Source of the DNA: Microbacterium halotolerans
GTDB taxonomy: Bacteria; Actinomycetota; Actinomycetes; Actinomycetales; Microbacteriaceae
Assembly (NCBI RefSeq): GCF_003569805.1
Contig: NZ_KZ984052.1
Location: forward strand, 364,494-428,493
Length of the DNA stretch: 64,000 nucleotides
Direction of reading: 5' to 3'
Made by a program: the position numbers and the translations under genes. Under the pieces are notes generated by a model that saw nothing but the letters and a program-made list of their open reading frames with translations, was not told the origin of the DNA and did no database searches. This document shows positions 25,524 to 34,988 of this stretch, piece by piece (the first letter of the stretch is position 1; every line of letters begins with the position of its first letter).

Positions 25524-26513
25524 TCACGGCTCCCAGATCAGGGAGTCCATGTCGACCTCGTTCTCGATGTAGCTGAGCTCGTACGACCAGTCGGCCAGCG
25601 CCTGAAGATTCTCGGCAGTGAGCGGGAGCTTGCCGTAGGAGCCGAGCCGGATGCGTGCGGCGAGCTCGGGGTCGATCCTGGTGAACTCGGCGATGTTCTC
25701 GCGCAGCTCGTCGTCGTTGTCGAGTGCGTACTCATTCGCGCTCTCGATCGTGTCGGCGACGTTCGCGTAGTAGTCGGGGTTCGCCTCGACCTCGCTGCGC
25801 AGGGCGTACCAGACCCCGGCGACGACGGCCTCGTCCGACAGGTGCTCGAACGGGTTCGCGAGCGTGCGGAAGCCGTTCTCCTCACGCCCCAGGGTGCCGA
25901 ACGGCTCGCCGGCGACGAAGGCGTCGACCGCGCCGCTCTCCAGGGCCGCAGGCTGATCCGGGATGCCGATCTGAACATACTCGACCTTCGATGGGTCGCC
26001 GCCGTCGCCCTTCACCGCGAGGTCGCTGAGCAGCTGCGTGTAGCCGCCGGGTCCGTTGATCGCGACCTTCTTGCCCTCGAGGTCCTTCGCCGACTCCAGC
26101 GGACTGTCCGCGGTCACCAGCAGGTCGTTGATGCCCTCTGCTGGGTCGTCTGGAGTGGCGCTGGCGGCGGCGATCACGACCAGATCGATGCCGTTCTGCA
26201 CAGCCTGGAAGACGCTCGTCGTACCGCCATAGCCGACCTGCACCTGACCGGACTGCATCGCCTGGATGATCTCGGGCGATGAACCGGTCTGCTGCAGCGT
26301 CAGATTCAGCCCGGCGTCGTCGAAGACGCCGTTCTGCTGCGCCATGTAGACGGGGCCGATGTCGGTGACCGGGATGACCCCCAGAACGAGGTCCCCGCCC
26401 GGCTCGCCTGCGGTTCCGGTGCCGTCCTCGATGCCGGAACCGCAGGCGGTCAGGGTGAGGGCGAACGTCGCCGCTGCGGCGACGCCGATGCCGCGAAGAA
26501 ATGCACGATCCAT
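25524..26513 (-). CDS. Solute-binding lipoprotein, SsuA/NMT1 family
   Basis: Receptor of the importer, 329 residues. The signal peptide ends at lipobox LTAC (C24). The mature domain shows the NMT1/SsuA pattern: VTDIGPVYMAQQNGVFDDAGL, a loop ending in GYGGTTSVFQAVQNG, and PDQPAALESGAVDAFVAGEP. ATG 26513 is chosen because GGAGG lies five bases before it; an in-frame ATG at 26525 would include that site in the coding region. First gene of the minus-strand operon and divergent from the alcohol dehydrogenase. Confidence 0.92.
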   Translation of the reverse strand: MDRAFLRGIGVAAAATFALTLTACGSGIEDGTGTAGEPGGDLVLGVIPVTDIGPVYMAQQNGVFDDAGLNLTLQQTGSSPEIIQAMQSGQVQVGYGGTTSVFQAVQNGIDLVVIAAASATPDDPAEGINDLLVTADSPLESAKDLEGKKVAINGPGGYTQLLSDLAVKGDGGDPSKVEYVQIGIPDQPAALESGAVDAFVAGEPFGTLGREENGFRTLANPFEHLSDEAVVAGVWYALRSEVEANPDYYANVADTIESANEYALDNDDELRENIAEFTRIDPELAARIRLGSYGKLPLTAENLQALADWSYELSYIENEVDMDSLIWEP

Positions 26514-26659
26514 TACTGCCTCCATTGCCAGCGGGATTGTTCCGTCGAATCGCGACTAAAGCACATCCTGCGGTCGGTTCGTACGCTCTGCGTGCGTCTT
26601 GCCATCAGGCATCCCTAGCGTGTGGGACACGTGACAACGGCGTTAACGAAGGAGATCTG

Positions 26660-27790
26660 ATGCCAACACCGACGCGTGCTGCGATCATCCGCGAACAACC
26701 GGGCGAGTTCGAGATCGCCGACATCCTGCTCGACGACCCGCGCCAGGGCGAGATCCTCGTGAAGATGGCCGTCAGCGGCCTGTGCCACTCCGATCATCAT
26801 CTCGCCACGGGTGACAGCGTGCCCCAGATCATGCCGTTCATCGGCGGGCATGAAGGCACGGGCATCGTGCAGGCCGTCGGCCCGAGCACCTCCGGTTGGG
26901 AGATCGGCGACAAGGTGGTCTTCTCGTTCATCGCGAGCTGCGGCAGGTGCCGATGGTGCAACGAGGGGCAGAGCAACCTGTGCGACCTCGGTCGCTTCAT
27001 GATGGCGGGCAGCCGATTCACGGATCCGGACAGCTACCGCGCATCACTTCCCGACGGCACGCCCGTGGGCCAGATGTGCGGACTCGGCACCTTCTCGGAG
27101 CACACCGTCGTCGACGTGAACTCCGCGGTGAAGCTCCCGGCAGACGCGGATCTCGACCGGCTGTGGCTGCTCGGATGCGGCGTGGGGACCGGGTGGGGAT
27201 CCGCCGTGTACGCCGCCGAGGTCAAGCCTGGCCAGACCGTGATCGTGATCGGCACCGGCGGTGTCGGCGTCCACGCCGTGCAGGGCGCCTCACACGCGGG
27301 TGCGACAGCGGTGATCGCGGTGGACCCCGTGAAGCTCAAGCGCGAGAAGGCGCTGGAGGTCGGTGCGACGCATGCCTTCGCGACGATCGAGGAGGCGACG
27401 GTGTTCGCGCAGTCGATCACCAACGGCCAGGGCGCAGACGCCGCGATCCTCACCGTAGGCCTGCTCTCAGGCCAGGACATCGCCGATGCGTTCTACGCGA
27501 TCCGCAAGGCGGGCACCGTGGTGGTCACGGCGATCGCGCCGAGTTCGGAACGTGCCATCCCTATCCCGCCGCTCGATCTCACCCGCTTTCAGAAGCGACT
27601 GCAGGGCGCCGTCTACGGCGCGAGCAACCCGCACGCCGACATCCCTCGCCAGTACGAGATGTACCTCGCCGGCCAGTTGAAGCTCGACGAGGTGATCTCG
27701 CAGCTGTATGCGCTGGAGGACATCTCCCAGGGCTACCGCGACCTGCTCGACGGCAAGAACGTCCGCGGAGGCATCCTGCATCGGCACTGA
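26660..27790 (+). CDS. NDMA-dependent (mycofactocin-type) alcohol dehydrogenase
   Basis: Zinc-dependent medium-chain dehydrogenase of 376 residues. The opening TRAAIIREQPGEFEI, catalytic-zinc region GLCHSDHH with GHEGTG, and four structural-zinc cysteines in CGRCRWCNEGQSNLC match the subfamily that carries tightly bound nicotinamide and needs an artificial acceptor (NDMA) in vitro or mycofactocin in vivo. Rossmann motif GTGGVGVHA is present. GAAGGAG precedes ATG 26660. Mycofactocin genes are not in the window, so the redox partner is unresolved. Divergent from the SsuA-type gene across about 145 bases containing CACGTG. Confidence 0.88.
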   Translation: MPTPTRAAIIREQPGEFEIADILLDDPRQGEILVKMAVSGLCHSDHHLATGDSVPQIMPFIGGHEGTGIVQAVGPSTSGWEIGDKVVFSFIASCGRCRWCNEGQSNLCDLGRFMMAGSRFTDPDSYRASLPDGTPVGQMCGLGTFSEHTVVDVNSAVKLPADADLDRLWLLGCGVGTGWGSAVYAAEVKPGQTVIVIGTGGVGVHAVQGASHAGATAVIAVDPVKLKREKALEVGATHAFATIEEATVFAQSITNGQGADAAILTVGLLSGQDIADAFYAIRKAGTVVVTAIAPSSERAIPIPPLDLTRFQKRLQGAVYGASNPHADIPRQYEMYLAGQLKLDEVISQLYALEDISQGYRDLLDGKNVRGGILHRH

Positions 27791-27816
27791 TCCCCCCTTC
27801 GAGTGAGCGGGCGTCG

Positions 27817-29016
27817 TCACCGAGTGAAGGCGCTCAGCCCCGTGACGGCACGGCCGACGATGAGGGAGTTCATCTCGTGGGTGCCCTCGAAGGTGTACAC
27901 GGCCTCCGCGTCCGCGAAGAACCGCGCCAGGTTCCGATGCACGCGGATGCCCTCGGCGCCCGCGATCTCGCGCCCGAGTGCGACTGTCTCGCGCAGACGA
28001 TCAGCCGACCAGGTCTTTGCGAGCGCGGCGGTCGCATCGTCGAGGGCGCCGCGGTCCTTCAGAGTCGTCAGCCGCACGGCGAGCGCCAGCGTCGCCTCGG
28101 CGTTCCCGAGCATCCGGGTGAGCTTCTCCTGAACGAGCTGGAATCCCGCGATGGGTCTGCCGAACTGCTCGCGTGCCAGCGCGTATCGCAGAGCTGACTC
28201 ATATGCCCCGATCTGCAAGCCTGCGGCATTCCAGCCGATCACATACCGCAGCTGTGCCAGGATCGCCGAGAGATCCGAGAAGGAGCCGATGCCGGGAAGG
28301 CGCGCGTCGGCGGCGAGCGGGACATCGTCGAACCGGATGTCGCTGTTGCGCACCATGCGAAGGGCGATCTTCCCGTCCACGTCGCTCATCGTCACGCCTG
28401 GCGCATCGAGCGGCACGAGAAACGCATTCACGCGGCCGGTATCGGCGTTCCGCGCAGGCACGATCGCCAGCTGCGAGATCGGCGCGTTGCCGATCCAGCG
28501 CTTGTGTCCGCTCAGCCGCCACCCGTCTCCGTCAGGGGTTGCGAGCGTCGCCATGCCGCCCGCGACATCCGAACCGTGCTCCGGCTCCGTGAGGGCGAAG
28601 CATCCGGTGGTCTCGAAGCTCGGGATGCCGGGGTCGAGTGCGGCGATCTGCTCCGGCGATCCGCCGCCTCGCAGCACCGTGCGGAACATGCCGGTCTGTC
28701 CGCCGTAGATCGTGCCGATCGACGCGTCGACCCGTTGGAGCTCCAGGTGTTTGAAGCCGACGTAGTACGGGCTGAGGCTTCCGTCCTGGCGCAGCAGGAC
28801 CTCGTCGTCCTCCAACCGGAGGGCGGCCAGCTCTGCGCGCAGGTGCACGGGGCATTCCGCCTGCTCCCACCAATCGGCGAGGTGAGGCGTCGCCTGCTCG
28901 TCGAGCAGGCGACGCAGCTGCGCCAGCTTCGCGCGCTCGCCGACGGTGAGGAGGTCGTCCGCATAGCCGAGCCTGTCCGTCGGCTCGGCGAGCGGATCGG
29001 GTGGAGACGCGATCAC
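27817..29016 (-). CDS. Acyl-CoA dehydrogenase
   Basis: FAD enzyme that introduces a double bond into an acyl-CoA thioester. 399 residues with the three ACAD domains: N-terminal helical, beta-domain with ALTEPEHGSDVAG (FAD/substrate binding), and a C-terminal domain ending in TFEGTHEMNSLIVGRAVTG, where the Glu of FEGTHE is the likely catalytic base as in glutaryl-CoA-type members. GTG 29016 overlaps the ligase stop by four bases. Third gene of the operon maoC-ligase-dehydrogenase, so the three probably act on one acid. Confidence 0.92.
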   Translation of the reverse strand: MIASPPDPLAEPTDRLGYADDLLTVGERAKLAQLRRLLDEQATPHLADWWEQAECPVHLRAELAALRLEDDEVLLRQDGSLSPYYVGFKHLELQRVDASIGTIYGGQTGMFRTVLRGGGSPEQIAALDPGIPSFETTGCFALTEPEHGSDVAGGMATLATPDGDGWRLSGHKRWIGNAPISQLAIVPARNADTGRVNAFLVPLDAPGVTMSDVDGKIALRMVRNSDIRFDDVPLAADARLPGIGSFSDLSAILAQLRYVIGWNAAGLQIGAYESALRYALAREQFGRPIAGFQLVQEKLTRMLGNAEATLALAVRLTTLKDRGALDDATAALAKTWSADRLRETVALGREIAGAEGIRVHRNLARFFADAEAVYTFEGTHEMNSLIVGRAVTGLSAFTR

Positions 29017-30653
29017 GCGTGGGCTCCTTCGGCGCGCGCGGCGAGCTCCTCCGCCGCATCGGCCCTGATCCGCGCGAGCGGGACCTTGCCCGTCTGGGTG
29101 CGGTCGAGGCTCTGCCGCACGAACAGGTGCCGCGGCTTCTTGTAGCCGGCGACGCGCTCGCCGACGGAGGAGATCACTTCGTCGACGTCGACGGGCCCCG
29201 TCGCGGCGATCGTCGCACACACGACCTCGCCGAATCGCGGGTCGGGGAGGCCGAAGACGATCGCGTCATCGACCGACGGATGCTCGATCAGCGCCTCCTC
29301 GACTTCAGCCGGATACACCTTCTCACCGCCGGTGTTCACGACAGCGCTGAGCCTGCCCAGCAGATCGATCGTGCCGTCGCCGCGGGCGCGCGCCCAGTCG
29401 CCTGGCACCACATAGCGGTGGCCGTTCATCTCACGGAACGTCTCGGCGGTCTTCACCGGATCGCCGTAGTAACCGCGAGGGAGGATGCCGCGGAACGCGA
29501 CCAGCCCGAGTGTGCCGGCGCTCAGCGGGAGCTCCCGCCCCTTCTCGTCGAGCAGCGCCGCATCCGGCGTCAGCGTGAGCGGCGCGGGCAGATCGTCTGC
29601 CGAGCGCGACGTGCCGAGCGCGTACGGCCCTCCCTCGCTGGAGGCGAACATGTCGACGATCGTCATGTCGCCGAGTCGGTGCAGCCGCGCCTTCGCCTCG
29701 TCGCTGAAGCGCATACCGCTGCTGATCACGCTGGTCACGGTCGGAAGGCCGTTCGCCTTCTCCGCCGCCTCTGCCAGTGGCAGCGCCAGAACGTCCCCCG
29801 CGACGATCAGCCGGGTCACCCCGTAGCGGCCGATCAGCTCATACGCTGTGCCCACGTCCATCCGGGCAGCCGCGTGCATCACGATCGTTCCGCCGAGCGC
29901 CAGGGCGGCCATCGTCGCGGACTGGGCGGTGCCGTGCAGAAGGGGGCTCATGGGCAGGGTCACGACCCGGGGCCGCTCGGCATCCGCCGCGATGCGGACG
30001 GCTGCGGCGACGTCGGCAGGCGGTTCGGCGCCGATCAGCCCCCAGGTCGAGTGGCGTCGGGCGATCAGGAGCGTATCGAGATCCCACACCACCGCGCGGG
30101 GACGTCCCGTGGTGCCCCCGGTGTACAGCCGCATCTCCGCGCCGCGCGGTGCGGGAGGCAGAGCGGGGCCGTCGTCCGCGAGCAGCGCGCGGTAGTCCGT
30201 CGCCCCGTCCACGGCATCGCCGCCGTCGTCGACGGTGATCAGCTCGACATCGAGCCCGGCCGCCGCCTCAACGGCCAGGGCGGACATCGACGTCGGAATC
30301 AGGAGCACGCGCGAAGATGAGTCCACCAGCAGGTCGCGCACCTCGCCCGCGCGGTACCGGTAGTTGATCGCGACGGGGGCGACGCCGATCGCGAGGCACG
30401 CCCACAGGAACACGAGGAACTCCGTGCGGTTGTACAGGAGCGTCGCCGCCGCGTCTCCCGTGCTCAGGCCGCGGGAGCGCAGGTGGGCGGCGAGGGACGC
30501 CGCCTCGTCGCGGAAGCGGCCCCAGGTCATCTCGTCGTCCGCCGTCGCGGCTGCGAGGCGCTCGGGAACGGCCCGGGCGATGCCGTCCCACAGGTCGCTG
30601 TAGTGGATCGGGACGGTGGACGACGTCGAGGTCTCGGCCATTGCCTGCCTCAT
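29013..30653 (-). CDS. AMP-forming acyl-CoA synthetase
   Basis: Activates a carboxylic acid to its CoA thioester through an acyl-adenylate. 546 residues. The phosphate loop is LYTGGTTGRPRAV, unusual in having TGG in place of TSG; the later motifs FASSEGGPYA, GDWARARGDG, GGEKVYPAEVE and the terminal lysine QTGKVPL are intact. ATG 30653 overlaps the MaoC stop (ATGA); ATG 30641, after GAGGCAGG, is an alternative. Substrate class uncertain: fatty or aromatic/alicyclic acid. Confidence 0.9.
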   Translation of the reverse strand: MRQAMAETSTSSTVPIHYSDLWDGIARAVPERLAAATADDEMTWGRFRDEAASLAAHLRSRGLSTGDAAATLLYNRTEFLVFLWACLAIGVAPVAINYRYRAGEVRDLLVDSSSRVLLIPTSMSALAVEAAAGLDVELITVDDGGDAVDGATDYRALLADDGPALPPAPRGAEMRLYTGGTTGRPRAVVWDLDTLLIARRHSTWGLIGAEPPADVAAAVRIAADAERPRVVTLPMSPLLHGTAQSATMAALALGGTIVMHAAARMDVGTAYELIGRYGVTRLIVAGDVLALPLAEAAEKANGLPTVTSVISSGMRFSDEAKARLHRLGDMTIVDMFASSEGGPYALGTSRSADDLPAPLTLTPDAALLDEKGRELPLSAGTLGLVAFRGILPRGYYGDPVKTAETFREMNGHRYVVPGDWARARGDGTIDLLGRLSAVVNTGGEKVYPAEVEEALIEHPSVDDAIVFGLPDPRFGEVVCATIAATGPVDVDEVISSVGERVAGYKKPRHLFVRQSLDRTQTGKVPLARIRADAAEELAARAEGAHA

Positions 30654-31135
30654 TCGTAGTGCCTCAGCACGAGTTCGGCGACGACGGCGGGCTTCGGCGC
30701 GCCCTCCGTCTCGAAGACCAGCGCGAGGGCGACCTGCCAACCGCCGTCGACTCGAGCGACGTCCGCGACCGAGCCGCGGACCCGGATCTGAGCGCCGGAG
30801 CGCACGGGGTGGGGGAACCGGATCCTGTTGAAGCCGTACACGATGCCCGTGCTGGTGCCCTCGACGCGGTAGATCTCCCGCAGATGGGGCACCACCATCG
30901 ACAGCGTCAGCATGCCGTGTGCGATCCGCCCGCCGTAGGGCGAGGCGGCAGCGGCCTCCGCGTCGACGTGGATCGGGTTGTCATCGCCGGAGAGTGCGGC
31001 GTAGGCGTCGATGTCGCCCTGTGGGATCTCCCGCCAGGAGGATGGTCCGAATTCGCGGCCCCCGATCGCACCGACGTCCGCGATGTCGGTGATCAGGGCA
31101 TTCGCCTCGGCACGCTCGGTTGTGGTCTCGCTCAT
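30650..31135 (-). CDS. MaoC-like (R)-enoyl-CoA hydratase
   Basis: Single hot-dog domain protein of 161 residues. The hydratase-2 motif is intact: YAALSGDDNPIHVDAEAAA, with the catalytic Asp and His, followed by GRIAHGMLTLS. It would hydrate the enoyl-CoA made by the adjacent acyl-CoA dehydrogenase. First gene of its operon; divergent from a second SsuA-type importer, with a candidate IclR site (31213-31227) in the 237-base region between them. Confidence 0.9.
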   Translation of the reverse strand: MSETTTERAEANALITDIADVGAIGGREFGPSSWREIPQGDIDAYAALSGDDNPIHVDAEAAAASPYGGRIAHGMLTLSMVVPHLREIYRVEGTSTGIVYGFNRIRFPHPVRSGAQIRVRGSVADVARVDGGWQVALALVFETEGAPKPAVVAELVLRHYE

Positions 31136-31212
31136 CGTGGCCTTCCTTCATCCGGCGCCTCGTCGCGCCGTGCCGCCATTCTGACCGGGCGACGGCGCCC
31201 GTGCGGCACCGT

Positions 31213-31227
31213 TTCCACGCGGCGAAA
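31213..31227. promoter_or_regulatory. Candidate IclR operator, site C
   Basis: TTCCACGCGGCGAAA within GTTTCCACGCGGCGAAAGC. It is 78 bases from the maoC start and 146 bases from the binding-protein start, placed to regulate both divergent operons. Fourteen of 15 bases match the site at 40748. The rest of the 31136-31372 region shows no gene. Confidence 0.55.
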
Positions 31228-31372
31228 GCACGGTGTCCTCGGCGACCGCACTGGTATGACCGCCCGATTCCATCTGCTGAAAAGCACATGGAGCGCACCG
31301 GCCGTGATGGGCAGACTCGGGCCAGCCGTCGGCGTCGAAGCCGACGGGCCACGTTCCGACAAGGGAGTCGAC

Positions 31373-32464
31373 ATGATCAGTGCACGAAGCCCCAAGAGCG
31401 GGCGTTCACGCCTGCCCCGCGCCACCGCAGGTACGGCGCTCTTCGCCGCGGGTGCGCTCGCTCTCGCCGGATGCGGCGGTTCCGGACCGGCAGGAGGAGG
31501 CGAAGGAGAGCTGCAGGAGATGACGGCGGTGACGTTCCTGCCGATGGAATCGTTCACCTTCGCACCCGAGATGTACGCCTACGCAGGAGGCTACTTCGCG
31601 GACCACGGCCTCGACGTGACGCTCGAACCGGTGAAGGGCACGGCCGCTGCCGTGCAGGCGGTGCTCGGCGGAGCCGCAGACATCACACGGGTCAGCTCGA
31701 TCGACTCGATGCCGCCGCTGGAGGACGGCCAGTCCATCGTGCCGATCGGCACGATGGCGTACAAGTCGAACCTGCGGGTCGTATCGAGCGAGGGCAACCC
31801 GATCGAGTCGCCCGCTGACATGGCTGACCAGACGATGGGCATGGGATCCATCGGCGGCACGAGCGAGAAGATGCTGAACCTCGCACTCGATGCAGGAGGA
31901 GTCGATCGCGATTCCGTGACGCGCCAGGCCGTGCCGGTGACCGGAGCGACCTATCAGCTCGTCAAGCAGGAGCAGCTGGCGGGCTACATCGTCAGCCTCG
32001 ACACGTCCATTCAGCTGGGGCTGCAGAATCCGGATGCGGTCGTCACGGACGCCGGTCTCGCTGAGGCTCCTGACATCCAGACCTGGCTCGCCACACAGGA
32101 CTCCCTCGACGATGAGCAGTCGTCTCAGAACATCACGGCTTTCCTCGCGGCGATCGAGGACGCGGTGCAGGACATCATCGATGACGCGGACAACGACTTC
32201 GAGAATGTGATCGCCACTCTGCGTGACAGCGGCGACTTCGACTTCGCAGCCCTCGACGATGACGACGTCGCCGCTCAGGCGCTGGACTTCTATGTGAACA
32301 ACACCTGGGTCGACCCCGACGGTGACACACCACTGCTGGCGCACAACTCGGAAGCATGGACGCACGCGTATGACACCTACGTCGAGGCGGGCCTGCTCGA
32401 TGGCGGGCAGGACCCTGCCGCCTGGCTCGATTCCGACCATCTGCCAGCGGAGGACGCGGAATGA
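31373..32464 (+). CDS. Solute-binding lipoprotein, NMT1/ThiY-like family
   Basis: Receptor of a second Ssu/Tau/NMT1-type importer, 363 residues. The lipobox LAGC gives lipidated C34; FAPEMYAYAGGYFADHGLDVTLEPV and AVQAVLGGAADITRVSSID match the family. ATG 31373 follows AAGGGAG. The mature protein has an unusually acidic C-terminal half with several Asp runs. It overlaps the ATPase gene by four bases. Operon: receptor, ATPase, permease, then an IclR regulator. Confidence 0.9.
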   Translation: MISARSPKSGRSRLPRATAGTALFAAGALALAGCGGSGPAGGGEGELQEMTAVTFLPMESFTFAPEMYAYAGGYFADHGLDVTLEPVKGTAAAVQAVLGGAADITRVSSIDSMPPLEDGQSIVPIGTMAYKSNLRVVSSEGNPIESPADMADQTMGMGSIGGTSEKMLNLALDAGGVDRDSVTRQAVPVTGATYQLVKQEQLAGYIVSLDTSIQLGLQNPDAVVTDAGLAEAPDIQTWLATQDSLDDEQSSQNITAFLAAIEDAVQDIIDDADNDFENVIATLRDSGDFDFAALDDDDVAAQALDFYVNNTWVDPDGDTPLLAHNSEAWTHAYDTYVEAGLLDGGQDPAAWLDSDHLPAEDAE

Positions 32465-33306
32465 TGGCGAGAGAAGGAGCCGGAACCACGACGGGGGTTC
32501 TGAGCGCGAGCACCGCCGACGCGGGCATGCCTCGGCTGGCGATCCGCGGCCTGTCGCGCGACTTCCATACTCGCAACGGCGTCGTCCACGCGGTGCAGGG
32601 CATCGATCTGTCCATCGCGCACGGGGAGTTCGTCGCACTGATCGGCAGATCCGGGTGCGGCAAGACGACGCTGCTGCGGATGATCGGCGGTCTGCTCCCG
32701 CCGACCGACGGCAGCATCGAGGTCGACGGGCGCGCACTGTGGCGGGACGGCCAGATCGACCAGTCGGCCGTCGGCATGCTCGGCTTCGTGTTCCAGGAGA
32801 GCAACCTGTTCCCGTGGTTCTCGGTGCTCGACAACATAGCGCTGCCGATGAAGCTGCGCGGCGTGTCCAAACGCGTCCGCAGATCCAGGGCCGCGGAGTT
32901 CGCCGACCTCGTAGGCCTCGGCGATTTCACCGGGTCCTATCCGCGTGAGCTCTCCGGCGGCATGCGCCAGCGCGCCGCGATCGCGAGAGCCCTGTCCACC
33001 GAGCCGGAGCTGCTGCTGATGGACGAGCCGTTCGGCGCCCTCGACGCGCTCACCAGGGAGCGGATGAACCTGGAGCTGCAGCGCATCGTGCTGGAGACCA
33101 GTTCCACGGTCGTGTTCGTCACCCACGACATCCCAGAGGCGGTGTTCCTCGCAGATCGCGTCGTGCACATGACGCCGCGGCCCGGCCGAGTCCGCCAGAT
33201 CCTGCCGGCGGAGTTCGCCAAGCCGCGATCGGTCGATCTGCAGACCGAGACCGCGTTCAATGAGATCGTGCGTCGGCTCCGGCACGACATCGACGAGGAG
33301 GAGTGA
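32461..33306 (+). CDS. ABC transporter ATPase, SsuB/TauB/NrtD family
   Basis: ATPase of the second importer, 281 residues. Walker A GRSGCGKTT, Q-loop VFQESNLFPWFS, signature LSGGMRQR, Walker B LLLMDEPFGALD and VTHDIPEA are visible. ATG 32461 or 32464 could be used; the first overlaps the receptor stop. One base separates its stop from the permease start. The N-terminal 20 residues are extra compared with typical members. Confidence 0.93.
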   Translation: MMAREGAGTTTGVLSASTADAGMPRLAIRGLSRDFHTRNGVVHAVQGIDLSIAHGEFVALIGRSGCGKTTLLRMIGGLLPPTDGSIEVDGRALWRDGQIDQSAVGMLGFVFQESNLFPWFSVLDNIALPMKLRGVSKRVRRSRAAEFADLVGLGDFTGSYPRELSGGMRQRAAIARALSTEPELLLMDEPFGALDALTRERMNLELQRIVLETSSTVVFVTHDIPEAVFLADRVVHMTPRPGRVRQILPAEFAKPRSVDLQTETAFNEIVRRLRHDIDEEE

Positions 33307-33307
33307 G

Positions 33308-34105
33308 ATGTCGCGTTCTCGATTCCTGAGGGTCCTGCCGTGGATCGTCACGCCATCGCTCGTCGTGCTGATCGTGGTCTGCTGGCAGCTGGTGGTGACC
33401 CTGTTCGGGGTCAACCCGTTCATCTTCCCGCCTCCCGGCCAGGTGGGGAGGGCATTCGTCGGGCTGTTCACCGACTCGGCGACTTGGGAGGCGACGGGCA
33501 TCACCGTGCTCGAGATCGTCGTCGGCTTCCTGCTCGCCGTCGTGTTCGGACTGATCGTCGGCGTGCTGCTCGGCAAGATCCGGTGGCTCGAAGTCAGCCT
33601 GCGCCCGCTCATCGTGATCGCACAGGTCGCCCCGAAGGTCGCGTTCGTGCCGCTGTTCGTGATCTGGTTCGGCTTCGGCCTCACCTCGAAGGTCGTGCTC
33701 GCGACGCTTCTCGGCTTCTTCCCGATCATGCTCAACGTGCTCCTCGGCGTGCGCTCCGTCGAGCAGGGGCAGCGAGAGGTGATGCAGAGCCTGAACGCCT
33801 CTCGCTGGCAGACCTTCCTGCAGCTGGAGGCGCGCAGCCTGCTGCCGTATCTGTTCGCCGGCATGGAGGTTGCGATCGTGCTCTCCACCATCGGCGCGAT
33901 CGTCGGGGAGTACCTCGGCGGCAACGACGGGCTCGGCAACCTCGTGATCTCCGCGATGAACTCGCTCGACGCCGCCGGCACCTTCGCCCTCATCCTGTGG
34001 CTCTCGCTCATGGGACTGCTGCTGTACCTCGTGGTGAACGAGCTGAAGCGGTTCTTCATCCCGTGGCATGAGTCCGTGTACGGTCTGCGGGACATGGGGG
34101 CATAG
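33308..34105 (+). CDS. ABC transporter permease, SsuC/TauC family
   Basis: Only permease of the second importer, 265 residues, about six helices, so probably a homodimer. The pattern VNPFIFPPPGQV at the first loop, the central PLIVIAQVAPKVAFVPLFVIWFG and EAA loop SLNASRWQTFLQLEA are typical. ATG 33308 directly follows GAGGAGTGAG. Confidence 0.92.
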   Translation: MSRSRFLRVLPWIVTPSLVVLIVVCWQLVVTLFGVNPFIFPPPGQVGRAFVGLFTDSATWEATGITVLEIVVGFLLAVVFGLIVGVLLGKIRWLEVSLRPLIVIAQVAPKVAFVPLFVIWFGFGLTSKVVLATLLGFFPIMLNVLLGVRSVEQGQREVMQSLNASRWQTFLQLEARSLLPYLFAGMEVAIVLSTIGAIVGEYLGGNDGLGNLVISAMNSLDAAGTFALILWLSLMGLLLYLVVNELKRFFIPWHESVYGLRDMGA

Positions 34106-34113
34106 GCAGCGGC

Positions 34114-34920
34114 ATGCCGACGCAGTCGCGCGACCACATCCAGAGCCTGCAGCGGGGAGTCGAGGTTCTGCGGGCCTTCGACGGCTACGAGGCCGCGCTG
34201 TCCGTCGCGGAGGTCTCCGCTCGCGTCGAGTTCTCGAGGCCCGTCGTGCGGCGCATCCTGCTCACCTTCCAGGAGCTCGGCTATGCCGACTGCGTCGGCA
34301 GTCTCTGGAGCCTCACACCGCGCATCCTGGAGCTCGGGGCGGGGTACTTCGCCGCGTCCTCGCTGCCCGAGATCTCGTACCGCTATCTCCCGGTCGCGGT
34401 CGAGCGCACGGGGGAGACCTGCAGCGTCGGCGTGCTCAACGGCGACGACGTGATCCACGTCGCCCGTATCGAGGACCACAGGCCGCTGCCGGATGCCGTG
34501 CGCATCGGGCATCAGCTTCCCGTCCATGCGACGGCGCTGGGCAAGGTGCTGATGGCCGATCTCGAGGATGCCGCGTTCGACGGCCTGTTGGAGCGCCTCG
34601 AGCTGGAGCGGCACACGCCGCACACGGTCACCGACGTGCGCGCCCTGCGCGAGCGCGTCGCACGCGTGCGGGAGTCGGGCTTCGACGTGTCGATCGAGGA
34701 GCTCCATCCTGGCATGATCTCGGCGGCGGTGCCGATCCGAGTCGACGGCGCCGCCGTAGGCGCGCTCTCGGCGTCATCGACGACCGTCCGTGAGACGGGC
34801 GACTCCCTCGCGCGTCGGATCGTGCCGGTGCTGCGGCAGACCGCATCGAGCATCGCCTGTGCCTATCGGAATGCGAACCCGCAGCTGTTCCGGAAGATGT
34901 CCAGGACTGTGAGGCACTGA
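34114..34920 (+). CDS. IclR-family regulator (PcaR/PobR-like)
   Basis: A 268-residue regulator, eight bases after the permease and so probably in the importer operon. The N-terminal winged helix (LSVAEVSARVEFSRPVVRRI) and a complete effector domain with GHQLPVHATALGKVLMA and the SIEELHPGMISAAVPI signature resemble the PcaR/PobR group that senses aromatic-acid intermediates. That resemblance hints at an aromatic substrate but does not prove it. Candidate binder of the sites at 31213 and 40748. Confidence 0.9.
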   Translation: MPTQSRDHIQSLQRGVEVLRAFDGYEAALSVAEVSARVEFSRPVVRRILLTFQELGYADCVGSLWSLTPRILELGAGYFAASSLPEISYRYLPVAVERTGETCSVGVLNGDDVIHVARIEDHRPLPDAVRIGHQLPVHATALGKVLMADLEDAAFDGLLERLELERHTPHTVTDVRALRERVARVRESGFDVSIEELHPGMISAAVPIRVDGAAVGALSASSTTVRETGDSLARRIVPVLRQTASSIACAYRNANPQLFRKMSRTVRH

Positions 34921-34988
34921 CCGAGAAGCGCCTGTGAGAGCCGCCGTCGTTCTGGGTGAAGCCGGTCACGACTGCGGCGAGGACCCCA

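Noticed and set aside
32377-34707. Very long minus-strand open frame (over 700 codons) opposite the importer and IclR genes
   Set aside because: It runs antisense to well-defined ATPase, permease and IclR genes; its translation is low-complexity, Arg/His/Glu-rich and has no domain. Typical of high-G+C shadow frames.
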